Source of the DNA: Paulinella micropora
Lineage: Eukaryota > Cercozoa > Imbricatea > Euglyphida
Direction of reading: 5' to 3'
Assembly (NCBI GenBank): GCA_009731375.1
Contig: BJOX01000245.1
Span: forward strand, 24,289-52,587
DNA: 28,299 nucleotides
Part shown: piece after piece, positions 27,975 through 28,299 of the stretch
Numbering within the stretch: position 1 is the stretch's first letter
Layout: every line of letters starts with the position of its first letter
Position numbers and translations under genes: made by a program
Notes under the pieces: model-generated
The model's input: only the letters and a program-made list of their open reading frames with translations
What the model was told of the DNA's origin: nothing
Database searches by the model: none

Positions 27975-28299
27975 AAGGAAATGAATTCCCTGATTGCAGA
28001 ACATATAAAAATAATATTAAAATATGTTTTTTTTAATTGTAATACACTTTAACTTCATCTTCAGAGGTGGGCAGGAACCGGTCCGACACGGTAATTTTTC
28101 TACTTTTTCGTAGTCCCGGCTACCATTGAATCTATGATGATAACAATGCCGAACATGCAGAATTTGCTTTTACTGTTTATTCTTGCTTATATTAAGCATT
28201 TTACTATATTAAGACATGGTTTTACCTTCAAAAAATTCTGTTTGCCCGCTGTGACGTACGCTGGTACGTAGAGGGGGGAGGGGGGGGGGGGGGGATGGG
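27975..28299. other. Right margin of virus-like block, no gene seen
   Basis: AT-rich sequence to about 28050, then more balanced sequence without long frames, ending in a G run at the window edge. I see no inverted repeat matching the left margin (18690-19020). The block may end here or be cut by the scaffold end. Confidence 0.5.

Noticed and set aside
27975-28299. Terminal inverted repeat pairing with 18690-19020
   Set aside because: By eye only short AT-rich words (such as aaattctgc) match; no convincing inverted repeat was found.

Overview
The window looks like a scaffold from a large, microsatellite-packed nuclear genome, most likely a (probably marine) animal or close relative. Three things point that way: GT-AG introns, a split nuclear gene for a mitochondrial-type (PARS2-like) prolyl-tRNA synthetase, and huge di- to pentanucleotide arrays. 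The species cannot be named from the sequence. Several N gaps interrupt it, most bordered by pure C or G runs.

Layout. (1) 1-5.3 kb: AAT/AGT, GATA and ACAT arrays, two tRNA-like repeat copies, two copies of a second dispersed repeat and a four-copy degenerate tandem repeat. (2) 5.3-17.8 kb: on the minus strand, a mitochondrial-type prolyl-tRNA synthetase gene. I reconstructed 16 consecutive exons by hand (17753 down to 6887). Every junction is GT-AG and every phase matches, giving 380 codons. It covers a presequence-like N-terminus, class II motifs 1 and 2, the GPTHEE loop and the SIGG/SHEF region, followed by an unusual hydrophilic extension. Exons are tiny (32-173 nt) and the introns are mostly microsatellite. 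Further weaker exons follow at 5.9-5.3 kb. Motif 3 and the anticodon-binding domain were not found. (3) 18.7-28.0 kb: an AT-rich block without introns that carries virus-like genes: GIY-YIG endonuclease, broken DDE (rve) integrase, acidic protein, very long fibre with tandem repeats and a C-terminal S74 chaperone, two-TM protein, small broken protein, A32/FtsK-type packaging ATPase, small Lys/Gly-rich protein and a coiled-coil protein. This set fits an integrated Polinton-like virus or Maverick-type element. No major or minor capsid, protease or DNA polymerase is seen, so it is partial. Several of its genes carry frameshifts or stops.

Most interesting signal. Introns of the synthetase gene contain strings of decayed copies of the neighbouring exon ends. 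Copies of an exon's 5' end (with its acceptor) lie on the upstream side, and copies of its 3' end (with its donor) lie on the downstream side. The best case surrounds exon 13 (8477-8542). Similar cases occur at exons 5, 6 and 10, in the intron between exons 15 and 16, and around 5.0-5.7 kb. This suggests that introns grew by repeated tandem duplication of exon-intron junctions, with microsatellites expanding between the copies.
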